Virus record (IMG/VR): IMGVR_UViG_3300025941_000015
Location: 41,627 to 105,626 of that record
Strand: one strand, 5' to 3'
Source: a virus
Length of the DNA stretch: 64,000 bases
This document shows, one piece after another, positions 55,795-64,000 of this stretch. The stretch's first letter is position 1, and each line of letters opens with the position of its first letter. The position numbers and the translations under genes are program-made. Under the pieces are notes generated by a model. That model worked only from the letters and a program-made list of their open reading frames with translations. It did no database searches and was not told the DNA's origin.

Positions 55795-56604
55795 ATGAGC
55801 AACGTTGATACAACCGTGTCTACAGGAGATGGCTTCATTGTGGGCGTCGAGCCCGCCGCCACTCCGGCAAGCCGTTTCGCACAGGGAACACAGGACACGG
55901 GTCCAGTCGTACAGCCCGCACCGCAGCAAGGTCAGACCAACGGGGAACGAACCTTCACCGAAGCACAGGTCGAAGAGTTCCGCAAGCAGGAGAAGGACAA
56001 GGTCTACCCTCGCATCGAGTCGATGGCGAAGGAACTGGAGGAGTTGAAGGCCGAGCGCGACGCAGCCCGCAAGGCAGCCGCAGACGCTCAGGCCGCAGCC
56101 GAGGCGGAAGCCAAGGCCAAGGCCGAAGAGGAGATGACCGTTCGTGACCTGCTCCGGCAGACTCAGGAGCAGTTCGAGCAACAGATCACCACGGTCCGTA
56201 CCGAGGCGGAGATCGCCAAGGCGGAGCTGGAACAGGAGCGTCGGCTCCAACAGCTTCGGGACTACCGTTCAGCAGCGTTGTCCGCCAACGCCGCATTGAT
56301 CCTCCCCGACATCGCCGACTACGTCGCCGGGGAGACACCCGAGCAGATCGACGCATCCATAGCGGATGCAATCGAGCGCTCCGAGCGAATCGCTCAGGGC
56401 GCAATGGCCGTTCGCCAGCAAGCAATCCAGGGGATGCAAGGAGTGCGCTCCACGTCCCCGACTGGCAACGGTCCTCTGGAGGAGCAACAGGAGCAGAAGA
56501 CGATCACGCCCGAGCAGATCCGGGCGATGTCACCATCGGAGTACGCCGCACACCGGGGCACCTTGCACGCCGCAGGGCGAGCGCAGTTCTACGGACAGCG
56601 TTGA
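55795..56604 (+). CDS. Scaffold-like protein, 269 aa
   Basis: Gln/Glu/Ala/Lys-rich. A coiled coil covers about residues 55-160, flanked by low-complexity ends, and the gene sits directly between portal and major capsid protein, the classic scaffold position. ATG 55795 follows GGGGAAAC. No separate head protease gene was found here. Confidence 0.8.
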   Translation: MSNVDTTVSTGDGFIVGVEPAATPASRFAQGTQDTGPVVQPAPQQGQTNGERTFTEAQVEEFRKQEKDKVYPRIESMAKELEELKAERDAARKAAADAQAAAEAEAKAKAEEEMTVRDLLRQTQEQFEQQITTVRTEAEIAKAELEQERRLQQLRDYRSAALSANAALILPDIADYVAGETPEQIDASIADAIERSERIAQGAMAVRQQAIQGMQGVRSTSPTGNGPLEEQQEQKTITPEQIRAMSPSEYAAHRGTLHAAGRAQFYGQR

Positions 56605-56660
56605 ACTAGCTGTCCACACATCGAAATCACTCAACCATTCTCCAGAGGAGGAAGTAAGTC

Positions 56661-57797
56661 ATGCCAGACATTGCTGGTGGTATCAGCGGTTCAGGGAACC
56701 TGTACTCGGGGGTCAGCGGCGGGTCCAACCCCGCAGCCGTCCCCGTGGGTGGTGCGTTCCTTGGCGTCCAGGCGGCGCCCGCGCCGTCGGGCATCGTCAC
56801 CCAGGGTTACCCGCAGGGCACTGCGATCACAGGTTCATCCGCGTTGACCCCGGCCATCCAGGCCATCTGGTCGAAGGAGATCCTCTTCCAGGCCATGCCG
56901 ATTCTGCGCTTCGAGCAGTTCGCCGTGAAGAAGACCGAGCTGGGAGTCATGCCCGGCCTGACCGTGAACTTCCTCAAGTACAACAATCTGGACGTCAACG
57001 AGACGCTCGGAGCGGAACTCACCGAAGGTGTGCGCCTGACCACGTCGGCCCTCAGCGCCTTCCAGTTCCGCATCAGCGTTGCGGAGCAGGGCAAGGCCAT
57101 CGCCGTCTCGGAGCTGCTCCTGCACGCTTCGTTCGACGACATCATGGCGTCGGGCTCCCGTCTCCTTGGCCGTCACATGGCGGCCTCGATGGACTTCCAG
57201 GCCCGGAACACGCTGCTCAACTCTGCTGGCAACGTGGCGTTCGGCTACCGCAAGGCGGCCCCGTTCCAGGGTGCCTCGACGAACATCTACGATCCGGGCC
57301 TCGTGGCGGTCAACCAGGCAGCGGTCGACGCCGCCGACGGCACCGCAGCCAAGGAGGCGTACTTCCTCACCCCGCACTCGGTCAAGGATGCTGTCGAGCA
57401 GCTCGCCACGCTCAACATCCCCCGACTCGGTGAGACCTACGTCCACTTCATCCACCCGCACCAGTCGCGCCGCCTGCGTGACACGCCGGAGTGGATCGAA
57501 GTGACGAAGTACGCGGCCCCCGGCAACTTCATGCTTGGCGAGATCGGCCGCATCAACGATGTTGTGTTCATCGAGACCACGCAGGTCCGCAAGACCAACG
57601 TCGGTGCCGTCGGCTACGACACCTACGACTCGATCATGATCGGCGACAACGCCTTCGGTCATGCCGTGTCGCTCCCCGTGGAGCTGCGTGACGGCGGCGT
57701 TCTCGACTTCGGTCGTGAGCACGCCCTCGCCTGGTACGCCATCTGGGGCTTCGGCGCAATCACGCCGCAGGCGGTCTCGCTCGTCTCCACGAACTGA
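56661..57797 (+). CDS. Major capsid protein (N4-gp56-like, HK97 fold), 378 aa
   Basis: The shell subunit. It begins with a Gly/Ser/Pro-rich arm, then ALTPAIQAIWSKEILFQAMP, a long helix and beta region, and the HPHQSRRLRDTPEW and GEIGRINDVVFIET segments that mark N4-gp56-type major capsid proteins. ATG 56661 follows AGGAGG. Confidence 0.9.
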   Translation: MPDIAGGISGSGNLYSGVSGGSNPAAVPVGGAFLGVQAAPAPSGIVTQGYPQGTAITGSSALTPAIQAIWSKEILFQAMPILRFEQFAVKKTELGVMPGLTVNFLKYNNLDVNETLGAELTEGVRLTTSALSAFQFRISVAEQGKAIAVSELLLHASFDDIMASGSRLLGRHMAASMDFQARNTLLNSAGNVAFGYRKAAPFQGASTNIYDPGLVAVNQAAVDAADGTAAKEAYFLTPHSVKDAVEQLATLNIPRLGETYVHFIHPHQSRRLRDTPEWIEVTKYAAPGNFMLGEIGRINDVVFIETTQVRKTNVGAVGYDTYDSIMIGDNAFGHAVSLPVELRDGGVLDFGREHALAWYAIWGFGAITPQAVSLVSTN

Positions 57798-57825
57798 GCT
57801 GCTCCCGTCAGAGCAGAACACAGGA

Positions 57826-57862
57826 GCCCTCACGTCAACGGCTAGCGTCGGGGCGTGAGGGC
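57826..57862 (+). terminator. Hairpin after the capsid gene with an internal -10
   Basis: GCCCTCACG and CGTGAGGGC form a nine-bp stem around a 19-base loop. The loop contains CTAGCGTCG, a TAGCGT element like that at 3665. The hairpin may lower read-through after the highly expressed capsid gene. Confidence 0.55.
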
Positions 57863-57911
57863 TTCGCTCTTCACGTACTCAATCCGTACAACTATGAACA
57901 GGGGAACTCGT

Positions 57912-58247
57912 ATGACAGTCAAGGAAGTTGAAGAGATCGAAGACGACTTCACGGTGGATGAGGATGACTACTCAGACGATGTGGTCGTTGAGGACACTCT
58001 CAACGAGACGACCTCCACTGCGAACTTCATGAATGAGGACGCCGTCGTCGTCGACGAGATCCAAGACCTCGGCGTGGTCGTCGTCGACCCCGAGCAGGAC
58101 GACTACATCGTGCGTGTCATCGTCGATGTCGGCCCGATCTTCTACGGCCCGGAGCGCATCGAGATGAAGCGTGGTCACCGGTACCGAGTGCCGCCGCACA
58201 TCTACCAGTATCTGCAGAAGCGTGACCTTCTCTGGGAGCAGCAGTGA
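57912..58247 (+). CDS. Acidic head-region protein, 111 aa
   Basis: ATG 57912 behind GGGGAAC; GTG 57855 and ATG 57894 upstream lie near the hairpin and lack a binding site. Residues 1-65 are strongly acidic, residues 70-111 a compact domain (VIVDVGPIFYGPERIEM, then a basic/aromatic helix). Probably a head-completion or decoration protein. Confidence 0.65.
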   Translation: MTVKEVEEIEDDFTVDEDDYSDDVVVEDTLNETTSTANFMNEDAVVVDEIQDLGVVVVDPEQDDYIVRVIVDVGPIFYGPERIEMKRGHRYRVPPHIYQYLQKRDLLWEQQ

Positions 58248-58594
58248 CTGCGCGCAAGAAGGCTGCAGAACCGGCGGTCGAGGAAGAGGCCGCCACTCCT
58301 GAGCCGGAGCAGGCTCCTGAGCCGGAGCAGGCTCCTGAGCCCGCACCCCAGCCCGAGCCAGCACCAGAGCAGGCGCCCCCACCCGAGCAGGAGTTTGAAA
58401 CGCCCACCTCACCGGAGGGTGTGGTCCCGAAGCTCTTCGGGATGGTGTACTTCCTGCCAACATCGAACACCATGGGAACCACGACTGAGTCGGGGGCGTC
58501 GTTCGCCCTCGCCGCAGGCGTGCCCGTGAAGATGACCGCCGCCGATGCCGCGGCGCTCGTCGCCGAGGGCCTCGGCTCCATCAAAGGAGACTGA
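58244..58594 (+). CDS. Glu/Pro-rich head-region protein, 116 aa
   Basis: Starts at GTG 58244 in a GTGA overlap. Residues 15-50 are imperfect PEPEQA-type repeats; the rest is a small Ala/Val-rich domain ending in GLGSIKGD. Its length and place suggest a small virion protein. Confidence 0.65.
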   Translation: MTARKKAAEPAVEEEAATPEPEQAPEPEQAPEPAPQPEPAPEQAPPPEQEFETPTSPEGVVPKLFGMVYFLPTSNTMGTTTESGASFALAAGVPVKMTAADAAALVAEGLGSIKGD

Positions 58595-58597
58595 CTC

Positions 58598-60292
58598 ATG
58601 GGGTTCACCGTCCCCAACGGCCCAGACGCTGCTGCCGTCGACCAATCCGAACCCGACTCAGGGGACTACAAGGCGCTCGGTTACGGGCCCACTGGAGTCG
58701 TCTCTGGCTGCGCCGTCGCATCGCAGGGTTCGCCCAACATGTCTGTGGTCGTGGCAAGCGGCAATGCCGTTGTGGACGGTGCTCCTGTGGCGGTCGCTGG
58801 TGGGTCGGTCACCATCCAGACCAGCGACGCCAACCCTCGTTTCGACCTGATCGTCACCAACAACGCCGGGCTGCTCACCGCCGTACGAGGCGTGGCCTCG
58901 GCGACCAACCCGGTCTTCCCCAACTTCGACCCTGCTACGCAATGCCTGCTCGCCTCCGTGCTCGTGGGAGCGAGCGCCGCGTCGATCTCCACGTCGGCCA
59001 TCGTCGACAAGCGCGTCATGATGGAGCAGACACTGCGTCGGACGTTCGCCTCCAACTCGACGTCCTTCGTCGAGTCCGATGCACCAGCAGGACGCTTCAC
59101 CCTGCGAGCTGACGGCAGGTTTACCTGGGTCGAGAGCACGCTCACGCGGCTCGCTGCCTCGGCCATGGAGCTGGCGGCCGGTCTCACCATCAGGGCCACC
59201 GACAGCACCACATCGCTGCTGACGCTCAAGGCGCGCACCGCTACGCCTGCCAACCAGAAGACCCTCGACGTGCAGACGTCGGGTGGCTCGACTGTGGCGT
59301 CGGTGTCGGGCACTGGTGTGCTGCAGGCAGCCAACTTCCTGCGGGGCTCGGGCAAGCCGGAGGGCGTCGTCATCGCCGACAAGGGCTCGCTCTACGTCGA
59401 CGTCGAGGCGCCGCTCAACGCTGCACTCTGGATGAAGGCGGACTCCTCCGGTGCGGCCACGGGCTGGGTCTCGTTCCGCTCGTACGACCCGTCCGACGAC
59501 GCCATCCCGGTCGGCACCATCGCCCCGTTCATCGGCGCGGGCGCCTTCATCCCCGCAGGGTGGATCGGGCTCATCGGACAGATGATCTCGACCACCGCTG
59601 CTGCGACGGCTGAGCTGGCGGCGATCGTCGGCAGCCGCTACGGGTCCGACGTCGGCACGGTCGCACTGCCCAACTTCCAGGGACGCATCCCGATCGGCAC
59701 GGGCGGAGGGGTGGCTCTCACCCTTGGTGACGTAGCCGGGTCGGTGGAGGTCTCCCTCACTGAGGCCAATCTGCCGTCGCACGGCCACCCGCTCACCGAC
59801 CCTGGCCACCGTCACCCGAAGGCGGGGCGCGGCGTCTACTCGACGCCCAACGGCAACCTGCACCCCACTGGAGACCAGAACGGCACCTTCGCCCTCTTAC
59901 TCGACCCGGACACTCTCGACACGACGGCCAAGACCGGCGTCACGGTCGGGAACACCGGCTCGAACGAGCCGTTCGATGTGCTCCCGCCCGTCATCGCCGT
60001 CACGTGGATGGTCAAGGCGCGCTCGACGGGGACGCAGGCCAACGCTGGTGGCACGGGTGGACTCTGGAGCATCACCGAGCTGGATGCCCGCTACCGCCCC
60101 GTCGTGAGCACGCTGCCGCCCACCACCCCGTTCGTGGGTCAGATCTGGATCCTCTCGCCCGACTACCACTCGGCGATCCTGCACCCCAATGGCTGGGCAC
60201 CCATCTCACCGCAGACCGGCAACAACGCTGTGACTACCGGCAACGCCATGCTCGACCTCACTGGATTCTGGGTCGCCACGGACGGTTCCTGA
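58598..60292 (+). CDS. Tail fibre with collar domain, 564 aa
   Basis: N-terminal Ala/Ser/Thr beta repeats; residues about 300-430 are a phage tail collar domain: GTIAPFIGAGAFIPAGW, GSRYG, LPNFQGRIPIG, SHGHPLTDPGHRH and PFDVLPPVIAVTWMVKA. Such domains occur in receptor-binding fibres. It ends in a further beta domain and is co-translated with the next fibre gene. Confidence 0.85.
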   Translation: MGFTVPNGPDAAAVDQSEPDSGDYKALGYGPTGVVSGCAVASQGSPNMSVVVASGNAVVDGAPVAVAGGSVTIQTSDANPRFDLIVTNNAGLLTAVRGVASATNPVFPNFDPATQCLLASVLVGASAASISTSAIVDKRVMMEQTLRRTFASNSTSFVESDAPAGRFTLRADGRFTWVESTLTRLAASAMELAAGLTIRATDSTTSLLTLKARTATPANQKTLDVQTSGGSTVASVSGTGVLQAANFLRGSGKPEGVVIADKGSLYVDVEAPLNAALWMKADSSGAATGWVSFRSYDPSDDAIPVGTIAPFIGAGAFIPAGWIGLIGQMISTTAAATAELAAIVGSRYGSDVGTVALPNFQGRIPIGTGGGVALTLGDVAGSVEVSLTEANLPSHGHPLTDPGHRHPKAGRGVYSTPNGNLHPTGDQNGTFALLLDPDTLDTTAKTGVTVGNTGSNEPFDVLPPVIAVTWMVKARSTGTQANAGGTGGLWSITELDARYRPVVSTLPPTTPFVGQIWILSPDYHSAILHPNGWAPISPQTGNNAVTTGNAMLDLTGFWVATDGS

Positions 60293-62334
60293 TGGTGGGC
60301 ATCCCCAACCGGGGCGCTGGGTTCTACCTCTCGGCTGACATTGACGGTGTCGACGGCTCGGGCCTCTCTGTCCCGACGTCGGCAGCCCTGTCCATCACGG
60401 GGTCGATCGGTCTCGTAGCGCGCATCGCCCCCGACGCCTGGTCTTCAGGTTTGCAACAGGGAATCATCAGCAAGACCTCAACAGACGACAACCAGCGCTC
60501 GTACCGGTGGGGGCTCCTCACGGATGGCACCCCTGTGCTTCGGTGGTCTACCACCGGCTCGAACACCGGGACAGCGACCGCAACGGCGGCCTATGCGTTC
60601 ACCCCCGGTCAGGCAGCCTGGGTCGGGGTCACGGCTGACACTGTGGTCGGCGACGTCAGGTTCTGGACCGGCGGCACGGGTGCGACTCCTACGTGGGTTC
60701 AGCACGGCACCTCCATCGCCGCTGCGTTCCCAGGGAGCTTCGCTTCGACCTCATCGCTTCTCCTGGGCGCCGGGTATGTCCTGTCGGGTGTGGCGATGCG
60801 AGAGGTGCTCAACGGCATCCTGTACTCGGCAGCGGTCTACAACGGTGTGGGAGCCAATACCTCTCCCGTGCTGGGCACCAAGGTGTTCGAGGTCAACGGC
60901 GTGTTCGGCCCTGGCAACACGTTCACGTCGGCCACGGCCCATACGGTGACGAAGCTCGGCGGCACCACGTACGTCGGCCAGGACAAGACGCTCCTCGAAG
61001 CCACGAACACCGGTCTGATCCGTCTGGTCGGGCCGTGCATCTGGACGCCGATCACCTCGGCCAACACCATCACCGCACCTGTGACGATCGAGGCAGCCAG
61101 CAACCGCATGATGCGGGCTGAGGTGTGGCGCAATACCACCGACACTCAGTCGCGCATCGGTGTAGGCGGCTCGATCGCTGCCAACGTGACCAACACCGGA
61201 GCGGTGCAGGCCCTGTGCACGATGAGCGACGCCTCGGTACTGCTCACCACGGTGTCCGCTGCTGGAGCCACGACTCCCTATCAGGTGGACGGCTGGTTCC
61301 AGATCAGCGCAGAGTGGGTGCAGGCGACGAAGACGTTGGCGGTGAAGCTGCGCAAGCCCGGCACGGCACTGGATGACGACACGGGGTGGACCCAGATCGC
61401 CTCCATCACCTCGGCCCTCGACTCGGGCGCTGCGTTGACCACGTACATCTGGAACCAGAACATCAACCCACACCTTGCCCTCCGACGGCTGTACGCCTCG
61501 GGAGCTGTCCGGGCCAACGCCGTGCGTATCACCCCGCACGACATCGGACGCATCACCCCCGGCGCCACCACGTTCCCCGCCACGAGCGGACAGACCGTAA
61601 CCCTGGCGTACACGGCTGCAGCGACCCAGGCGCTGAGCATCATCCCCGACGGGGTCGTTGCCTACATCAACCCCGTCCCGGCCACAGCGACCAACCTGTT
61701 CTCAGTGGCGAACACAGGGGCCGGGGTCTTCAACCTGGCTGCCAACGAGGACGCCGTCCTCGGCTGGGTCGGCGTGCTCGGCAACATCCCCAACCCGGCT
61801 TCGCTCATCGCTGGCCTGGTCGCTGCTACCGACACCTCGCAGTTCAACCTCACCAACGGCACCACCATGCCGGTGAAGGGTCTGTTCAACGGTACGGGCG
61901 GGACGCTGAACACCGTGCTGTCAGCTCAGCCTGCCGCAGCAACGCGCTCTCCTGTGGCCCTGATCATGACCCTCGACCGCACGGCCGCCACGATCAGGGT
62001 GGGCGTGTACAGCACGATGGGAACGCAGCTCGCCTCGGTCACCGGCTCGACGACGGGTCAGGTCGGAGCGGTTAACACGACGCCGTTCCAAGTCCTCAAG
62101 AACCTTCCGGGGTGGACGTCGGGCTTCCTGTGGCGCAAGGGCGTGGGCATCGCTCCGCCCGTGGCCTCGCAGGCTGTGCTGGCGCGCCAGCTCCTCACGC
62201 TGACCTACCGGCCCGCTCGCGCTACCACGAGCCCGGCGCTCCCCATCGCCCCGTACGTGTACGGAGACAGGTGGAAGTCGAGCACCACGGGTGCGATCCA
62301 GTTCTACAACGGGACTGCATGGGTGGCGGCCTGA
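60292..62334 (+). CDS. LamG-like tail fibre protein, 680 aa
   Basis: ATG 60292 overlaps the collar-fibre stop. Gly/Ser/Thr/Val-rich beta protein with concanavalin/LamG-like segments (SADIDGVDGSGL, IGLVARIAPDAW, and VYNGVGANTSP), then long beta repeats with RVGVYSTMG and Thr/Ala runs. Probably a second host-binding fibre. Confidence 0.75.
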   Translation: MVGIPNRGAGFYLSADIDGVDGSGLSVPTSAALSITGSIGLVARIAPDAWSSGLQQGIISKTSTDDNQRSYRWGLLTDGTPVLRWSTTGSNTGTATATAAYAFTPGQAAWVGVTADTVVGDVRFWTGGTGATPTWVQHGTSIAAAFPGSFASTSSLLLGAGYVLSGVAMREVLNGILYSAAVYNGVGANTSPVLGTKVFEVNGVFGPGNTFTSATAHTVTKLGGTTYVGQDKTLLEATNTGLIRLVGPCIWTPITSANTITAPVTIEAASNRMMRAEVWRNTTDTQSRIGVGGSIAANVTNTGAVQALCTMSDASVLLTTVSAAGATTPYQVDGWFQISAEWVQATKTLAVKLRKPGTALDDDTGWTQIASITSALDSGAALTTYIWNQNINPHLALRRLYASGAVRANAVRITPHDIGRITPGATTFPATSGQTVTLAYTAAATQALSIIPDGVVAYINPVPATATNLFSVANTGAGVFNLAANEDAVLGWVGVLGNIPNPASLIAGLVAATDTSQFNLTNGTTMPVKGLFNGTGGTLNTVLSAQPAAATRSPVALIMTLDRTAATIRVGVYSTMGTQLASVTGSTTGQVGAVNTTPFQVLKNLPGWTSGFLWRKGVGIAPPVASQAVLARQLLTLTYRPARATTSPALPIAPYVYGDRWKSSTTGAIQFYNGTAWVAA

Positions 62335-62436
62335 CCTCAGGGCTCACCCTCCTCCTGCTGTGGCACTACTCTGGGATTCGAGTCAGGACAAGCGACCTGC
62401 TCCCCAGAAGCTCAACCCAACGGAAGGCCCAGACGA

Positions 62437-62757
62437 ATGGCCCTGGTCTCGTTCAACGACGAGTTCATTGCCGCGATGTGCGGCGGATTGAACGACGACG
62501 ACACGCTTGACCTGTTCATGGGCGGAGTCGATGCGATGATCGACAAGGTTGCTGTAGCGCTGGAGCGCACCGTTGGTCACCCGGTGGACGTCAAGTTCGA
62601 CGGGGACACGATCTATGTCGACCTCGACGAGGAGGATGCTGCTCGCGAGTACGGCGCCCCCGGTGTTCAGATGCAGCCGGTCTTCCGGCAGGGCATCGCT
62701 CAGTCCACCACCGCTGCTCGCCTCGCGTGGGACAAAGCGGTGAACCAGCGTGGCTGA
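62437..62757 (+). CDS. Hypothetical tail-region protein, 106 aa
   Basis: ATG 62437 behind GGAAGG; TACTCT at 62367-62372 could be its -10. Acidic alpha/beta protein. Overlaps the next gene by eight bases. Possibly tail-completion, not proven. Confidence 0.65.
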   Translation: MALVSFNDEFIAAMCGGLNDDDTLDLFMGGVDAMIDKVAVALERTVGHPVDVKFDGDTIYVDLDEEDAAREYGAPGVQMQPVFRQGIAQSTTAARLAWDKAVNQRG

Positions 62758-63433
62758 CGTCGGGTTCCTACTCGCCGAGGACGAGGCGCTCAAGGCCAAG
62801 CTCTCCAGCCTCACCGTGCCGGATCCCTCTGTGGAGGAGGAGCACCGACGGGTGAAGGTGTGGTTCGGGATGCCCTCCACCGAGCGCGAGGCCATCTTCC
62901 CGTTCATCACGATCGACCTCATCGACGTCGTGTTCGCTTCGGACCGCACGCACTCCCTGGAGACGGTCGACGTCGACTGGTGGCCGTCGACGGCGCCGAC
63001 CTTCGCCGAGTACGCAGAGATGCTCGGCATCGGTGGGCTCGACCCGGCAGCTCCCTATGCGAAGACGATCCTCTTCCAGCCGTACGACCTGTACTACCAA
63101 GTCGCTACGCACTGCCGGTACGCCCGCCAGGACCGCCGCCTCACGGCTCAGCTCCTCTCGTACCAGTACCTCCCGCTGAACAACCTCGGCGCGCTGCACG
63201 TGCCCGCCGACGACACCCAGCGGTGGCTCGACAACATGGGCTCGACTCGCTCCGACTACCTCGACCCCGAGGGCAAGCCGGTGTTCAGGAAGGTCTACAC
63301 ACTCAAGATCTCGGCGCACATGCCCGTCACTGATCCGGCCGAGTACATCCGTGTGCTGCAGGTCGGGTTCTCACTGAGGGGCATACATGACGGTGAAGAG
63401 TACGCATGGTGGGACACGACCGCTGATGCTTAG
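62750..63433 (+). CDS. Hypothetical tail-region protein, 227 aa
   Basis: GTG 62750 start in an eight-base overlap. Contains PFITIDLIDVVF, a Tyr-rich middle (PYDLYYQ and LLSYQYLPL) and a basic middle; these resemble the connector/tail-terminator proteins encoded just before contractile tail sheaths. Assignment is by position. Confidence 0.6.
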   Translation: MADVGFLLAEDEALKAKLSSLTVPDPSVEEEHRRVKVWFGMPSTEREAIFPFITIDLIDVVFASDRTHSLETVDVDWWPSTAPTFAEYAEMLGIGGLDPAAPYAKTILFQPYDLYYQVATHCRYARQDRRLTAQLLSYQYLPLNNLGALHVPADDTQRWLDNMGSTRSDYLDPEGKPVFRKVYTLKISAHMPVTDPAEYIRVLQVGFSLRGIHDGEEYAWWDTTADA

Positions 63434-63478
63434 GAGCACCTTCTCGGAGACTTACGTATCAGCTCGAAAGGACTCACT

Positions 63479-64000
63479 GTGAGCGACAGCTACTATCCCT
63501 CGGTCCAGGTGTCGGAGCGGCTCTTCCGCCCGGCATCGGCCACATCCCAGACCACCACCACGAGTGCCGCCTTCATCGGCCGCTCGTCCCAGGGGCCGGT
63601 CACCCCGACGTTGGTGACGTCGTGGGCCAGCTTCACGACCCTGTTCGGGACGGACTACACCGACCTGCACATGGCCGTGAACGACTTCTTCGGCAACGGG
63701 GGACGGCAGGCGTACATCACCCGCATCGCTGGTGCGAACGCTGTGCCAGCCGACATCGACGTGTTCGACGCCACGGCACCCAACACGTCGGGCACACCGC
63801 TGTTCACCGTCACGGCGACGAGCCCCGGTGTCTGGGGGAACAACCTCCGCCTGGTGACCTACCTGCGCGACCAGACCAACAAGCGCTTCGATGTCGCCCT
63901 GTTCCGAGTCCCGACCGGCACGACCTTCGACCCGGCCAAGCGCAACACCGAGTATCTCGTCGATCAATGGATCGACGTCACGCTCAACCCATCGTCGTCT
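63479..64000 (+). CDS. Tail sheath protein, N-terminal part (partial)
   Basis: GTG 63479 behind GAAAGGA; the frame is open to the window end, giving 174 residues. YPSVQVSERLFRP and AAFIGRSSQGPVTP, then SFTTLFG, SPGVWGNNL and a Val-rich strand fit phage tail sheath proteins, the contracting tube of myoviruses. This shows a contractile tail. Confidence 0.8.
   Translation, partial: MSDSYYPSVQVSERLFRPASATSQTTTTSAAFIGRSSQGPVTPTLVTSWASFTTLFGTDYTDLHMAVNDFFGNGGRQAYITRIAGANAVPADIDVFDATAPNTSGTPLFTVTATSPGVWGNNLRLVTYLRDQTNKRFDVALFRVPTGTTFDPAKRNTEYLVDQWIDVTLNPSSS

Overview
The window is the interior of a large, GC-rich, tailed-phage genome whose host is most likely an actinobacterium. Evidence for a phage: a TerL-type large terminase (35923-37524), a portal protein (54064-55749), a scaffold-like protein, an N4-gp56-type major capsid protein (56661-57797), collar-domain and LamG-like fibres, and the start of a contractile tail sheath (63479 to the edge). 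The sheath implies a myovirus-type particle. Evidence for the host: high GC, GTG starts, ATGA/GTGA overlaps, and above all promoters of the actinobacterial TANNNT type that fire directly into start codons (leaderless mRNAs). No integrase or immunity repressor is visible here. The gene mix recalls large myoviral actinophages, but I cannot name a relative from sequence alone.

Layout. (a) 1-6402: late-type genes of mostly unknown function, including a ParB-fold protein, a SpoVS homologue and a 434-residue protein with a cysteine cluster. (b) 6403-26996: a promoter/hairpin-controlled DNA methyltransferase, then about 55 mostly small rightward genes in short overlapping operons. Many operons start with a near-identical cassette of about 40 bp: -35, palindrome AACRNCGTT, -10 TACACT, six bases, ATG. 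Recognisable products are a second ParB-fold protein, DUF6011-like and DUF2786-like proteins, a zinc metallopeptidase, an AlpA-type HTH protein, a SNF2 helicase and a HAD phosphatase. (c) 26998-28830: a direction-switching region with a minus-strand gene, about 490 bp of hairpin-rich apparently non-coding DNA, a promoter hub and a minus-strand HNH endonuclease. (d) 28843-35850: more small rightward genes, an HTH protein with a histone-H1-like tail, a KTSC protein, and a probable lysis region (lysozyme-like lipoprotein plus several 31-63 residue single- or double-TM proteins). (e) 35923-64000: terminase, a 2H phosphoesterase, virion proteins, a holin-like membrane protein apparently lacking a standard start codon, a 2023-residue adhesin with about 28 short repeats, a cassette of small enzyme-fold proteins (GNAT, ParB-like, ADP-ribosyltransferase-like), portal, scaffold, capsid, fibres and sheath.

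How it works together. The repeated promoter cassette probably lets one phage or host regulator switch on many accessory operons at once, each translated without a ribosome binding site. A related leaderless layout without the palindrome precedes several virion genes, including the terminase. Terminator-like hairpins separate operons and often sit directly upstream of the next promoter. The most unusual systems are the repeated leaderless cassette, the enzyme cassette inside the structural operon, the repeat-built giant fibre, and the structured intergenic region at 27.4-27.7 kb.
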